A DNA stretch of 64,000 nt from Psilocybe azurescens (taxonomy: Eukaryota > Basidiomycota > Agaricomycetes > Agaricales > Agrocybaceae): the NCBI GenBank assembly GCA_023853785.1, contig JAJIRX010000773.1, forward strand, positions 62,001 through 126,000, in the 5' to 3' direction. Both the position numbers and the translations under genes were made by a program. A model generated the notes under the pieces. The model saw only the letters and a program-made list of their open reading frames with translations. It was not told the DNA's origin and searched no databases. How positions within the stretch are numbered: the stretch's first letter is position 1; each line of letters opens with the position of its first letter. Shown one piece after another: positions 60,965 through 64,000 of this stretch.

Positions 60965-61964
60965 CCTCTTGGTGATCGCTGGTATTACAGAGAATAGACC
61001 AAAAAGGTCCCAATGACATATAAGAAAAGACGAAATAACATTCAAAAATGGCGTAAATGGCCACGACCCTATTCACTCACACATACTGACTGGATAAAGA
61101 ATGAAGAAGTTCGTATTCGGTGATAGAACCAACAACATCTTGATCGAAAGTTTCACTGAACCAATTGCAATCGTGCTGTGGAGTAGTGTTGATGTTATTT
61201 GACATAGGTAAATCTATTCGCAGGAAGTTCAGCTCAAAATGGCGCATACTGTATAGGCCCAGAAATAGTAGCAATTGTACCTAATGTGTGACCTGGATGG
61301 CGACTTAGTTGGGCTTACGGACAGGCATGTTTTTAGATATCAGCGTCATAAGGAGTCTCATTCAAAAGTGGGCAGTGTACTCACAAATGATCCACAGTTA
61401 TCCAATACGAATGCTTTTTGTTTATCAGTGCGGATAATTAGGATTTCCGGAGTGATTGGGCTGATTTATGAGGCGATTTACATGATGGATGACTCTAAGG
61501 TCGAAGGCTATTTATAGCGCACTCCTGTACGTCACATTTGCAATAGTCGTCGAACGACACAAGCGTTTTCGACAAGATCCGAGATCATAGTGAGCTGAAC
61601 CTTTTAGTAACGCTATTTTACTCGACTGTAGGCGCTATCGTACAAACTTCGAACTTGCAAAGTAAAAATGTGGTCAAACCAGCATGCTCAGATGAAAATA
61701 GCACACAGTCATGCACACGGTCTGCCAGAGTGGAGCCCTGGGAAGCTTTATGTTATTTTAGCCTGAGGATTACATGCTAATGCCTCATATGTTCTTGGGA
61801 AATAAGAATGTAAAATACACGCGAGCCGGATCAATGGTACAAACAAGCAAAATGTCCATAAATTCGGAACCGCAATGCGTGCTCAAGACCAAAGGGAAGT
61901 TCTATTAGATCATACCGATGGGTACTACGTGTTAATTTTGTTGACGAGGACTCAAAGGTGTTAC
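60965..61964. other. Intergenic interval
   Basis: No recognisable exon, repeat or RNA gene. It contains the upstream region of the SC15-like gene and the 3' flank of the peptidase gene. Confidence 0.4.
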
Positions 61965-63599
61965 TTATAAATTACATTTAAATAAACCGTCTCGCCGGTT
62001 CATCGCCCACCGCACACCCGTCACCACCACGCACAACAGCACCAGGCCCAGCAAGACGACGCCCAGGATCGCGCCTGTGGTCAGCTTGCGGGCGGAGGTG
62101 GATACGGTCTTAGTGTTGTTGTCGCTGCCTATATTAGGCGCATTCACCCCTGCACCCGAGGCAGACGATCCAGAGGAAGAGGAAGAGGAAGAGGAAGAGG
62201 AGGATGAGAGCGGCTGGTGGAGCACGCGCACGGTGTTAAACTCCTGCAGTGCGATAGTAGGATCTGTCAGCGCCAACAGCCCCAATCTTGGCTTTACGTC
62301 CCCATTCGTCCTATCTCCGCTAGTGACCGGCGCGAAGCTCCCGTCCTTCGCAGGCTGCGTGTACGCCATCACACTATACACATTCCGCAGGAACGGGACG
62401 CCCAGTATCATGTCCCCTGTCCCGCCATTGGCGCTGCCGAGATGGGCATCGGTGGTCTGGATGAGCCCTGTGCAGAACGCGGCCTGGTTGTCGTCTGGCA
62501 GCTCCGCAGTGAGGTCAAGCGGGTGGATCGGGATCTCGGGGTGCATGTTGAGGGTGAGGTTGAGGTTGAGCGGGGTGGTGCATGGGATGTAGTCTGTGTG
62601 TTTTGGGGGCGTCAGTATGAGGAAGGAAGGAAGGAAGGAAGGAAGGGAAGGAAGGGAAGGAAGGGAAGCAGGGAAGGAAGCAGGGAAGGAAGCAGGGAAG
62701 GAAGCAGAGAGAAGGAAGAAGAAACACATACATTGGCCATCTCGCGCCATACACTGCATTCGCAATCACACTCGTCGTCAGAATGAGCGGCACCCCGCTG
62801 TCCGCCACCGCGCTTGGGAACACCGCGCCGCTCGCACTGCGTCCCACATTCACCGCCTTCCGCTCCCCGCCCACATACACCGTGATCGCCCTAACCCCCA
62901 CCTTCCAGAAGAGCGTCCCAGACGCCTCGCTCACGAGCGTCGAGTACGCGATCTTGCTGGGGTCCGGGACGAGCGCGGCGGGGTGCCGCCCGATCCTGAA
63001 GAGCGAGGGCACGCGATCTGAGCCGGGGCACGCGAGGGCGAGCGAGAGGAAGCGGGCGTGATGGAGAAGAGGTTCGACGCCCATGCGGCGCCATCTGGGG
63101 CGTTGGGCATCACGGATGGTATGGACGCTGCGATGACGGAGTTCAGCGGGAGCCCGAGCCCGAGGATGACGCTGAATTTGGGGTGAGCGGTTCGGATTGG
63201 ACGTCGTTCGCCACAGCTGTAGGTGCAGGTACTTTAGCTTTGAGGTGACGAGAAATGGAGTGGATGGAACGCACCGAGAGTCTGGTTGTCAATCTCGTAC
63301 CCACCTATTGAGACGCGGTCCCAGACGACGGGGCCGGCCGCCGAGCCCTGCAGATACGGGATGCTGAATTCGACGCCTGTCGCGCGCGACCCGCTCGGGT
63401 CGTACAGCCGTCCATCGGTGAGCTTGCAGCTCGAGGTCGAGCATGACGTCGATGAGACCCACTGTAAGCAGAGTTGGGTGAGCATGAGAGCGTGAAGAGG
63501 GGAAGGAAAGAAAGGACGTACGAGATCAGACGACCCGGTGTCGATCTGCAGCAAGAACTGCTGGTTCTTTGAGCCAAACTTGATGGGAAGGTGTATGCC
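61965..63599 (-). CDS. Membrane-anchored A1 aspartic peptidase, frame-broken
   Basis: The exon 63,599-63,522 reads GIHLPIKFGSKNQQFLLQ followed by IDTGSSDL, the first active-site aspartate of family A1. The next exon (63,461-63,275) starts WVSSTSCSTSSC. The large third exon contains SEPLTP, GLGLPLNSVIAASIPSVMP, LFRIGRHPAAL and the second active-site motif ADSGVPLIL (near 62,800). The last exon (62,593-61,965) has DMILGVPFLRNVYSVM, a serine-rich stalk and a C-terminal membrane helix (GAILGVVLLGLVLLCVVVTG). Three places need a frame change: near 63,180 (TP to FSVILG), near 63,040 (at a ttcctctcgc phrase), and near 62,750 before DGQYYIPC. N-terminal exons, with signal peptide, should lie at 63,600-64,000 or beyond the window; I could not place them. 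Confidence 0.78.
62621..62712 (+). repeat. GGAAG microsatellite in a peptidase intron
   Basis: A run of ggaag and gggaag units fills most of the 138-bp intron (62,594-62,731) of the aspartic peptidase gene, on the coding strand a CCTTC-rich pyrimidine tract before the acceptor. Confidence 0.85.
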
Positions 63600-64000
63600 C
63601 TGTTGACCAACGAACGAACGAGTCAGTCAGTCATCTGTCAGGAAGATCGAGGAAGGAGGGAAAAGGATGATGACGCCGCGAGCTGCTGCGAGCTGCGCCC
63701 CGAACCCCGATCGCTGCTCATCGTCATTACCACCATCGTCTGAATCAAGAGCGAGCCAGCCCATCGATAGGCAACGTCCGCAAACGAACAATCGAGAAAT
63801 GCAACGGGCACCGATGGCCGATCACATCTGCTCATCGCTCGTTGTGATCAAGTGGTACTGCAACAGCAACATATGATGACGACGGTCAGGTGTAAGGTAT
63901 ACACAATGGGGCAGGCAGCACGATGAAAGACGGAAGAAAGAACGCTTGTATGCACCCGCATATCAACATCAAACGGAAGGAGAGGAATGGAATGCGGGGC
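63600..64000. other. Window edge, likely 5' part of the peptidase gene
   Basis: A piece on the minus strand near 63,870-63,840 reads VAVAVPLDHNER if taken in one frame, which could be an exon of the propeptide, but its splice partners are not clear. Confidence 0.3.

Noticed and set aside
62217..62786. 189-codon plus-strand open frame
   Set aside because: It is antisense to the aspartic peptidase, and part of it is the translated GGAAG repeat.

Overview
This window is nuclear DNA of a filamentous basidiomycete, most likely an Agaricomycete. Genes are split by many short GT-AG introns. The gene families are typical of that class: DUF6533 and DUF6534 multi-pass membrane proteins, an ISWI chromatin remodeller, a small secreted SC15-like protein and an A1 aspartic peptidase.

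Layout. At 0.6-1.9 kb and 5.8-7.1 kb lie two decayed copies of one multi-pass membrane protein gene. An inverted N-terminal fragment of CCT3 (chaperonin gamma subunit) follows the first copy. From 9.3 to 22.0 kb is a coherent gene block: DUF6534 gene A (+, 19 exons), the ISWI gene (-), and DUF6534 gene B (+, 20 exons). A and B share 17 consecutive exon lengths, several of only 10-18 nt.

From about 22.8 to 41.3 kb is an AT-rich island of mobile DNA. It holds a 31-bp tandem repeat, a 522-bp near-perfect inverted repeat in a stretch dense with one degenerate 8-bp palindrome, a broken Helitron, a Tc1-like element with 209-bp terminal repeats, and a two-gene PIF/Harbinger element with 82-bp terminal repeats and TTA target-site duplications. 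At its right edge sits a P-loop GTPase-like host-type gene (-). One intron position of that gene has become about 29 tandem 70-bp units. Each unit reads as a complete spliceosomal intron (GT donor, usually a CTAAT branch site, AG acceptor) plus a 3-nt exon. This is the most unusual structure in the window.

From 45 to 55.6 kb is a duplicated, decaying region. Two copies of a roughly 2.5-3 kb segment flank an intact 255-aa gene with a PD-(D/E)XK-like signature. They are followed by a CCT3 pseudogene carrying a 1.6-kb pyrimidine-rich intron. From 56 to 63.6 kb are a DUF6533 gene, poorly recognised fragments, the intact SC15-like secreted protein gene, and a membrane-anchored aspartic peptidase gene with several frame breaks.

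Several otherwise well-conserved genes, including ISWI, carry single-base frame shifts at short homopolymers. Either the assembly has residual indel errors or these genes are decaying. This should be settled before any gene here is called dead. No rRNA, tRNA or CRISPR array is supported. All protein calls rest on recognition of motifs and family patterns in the translated sequence; no database search was run.
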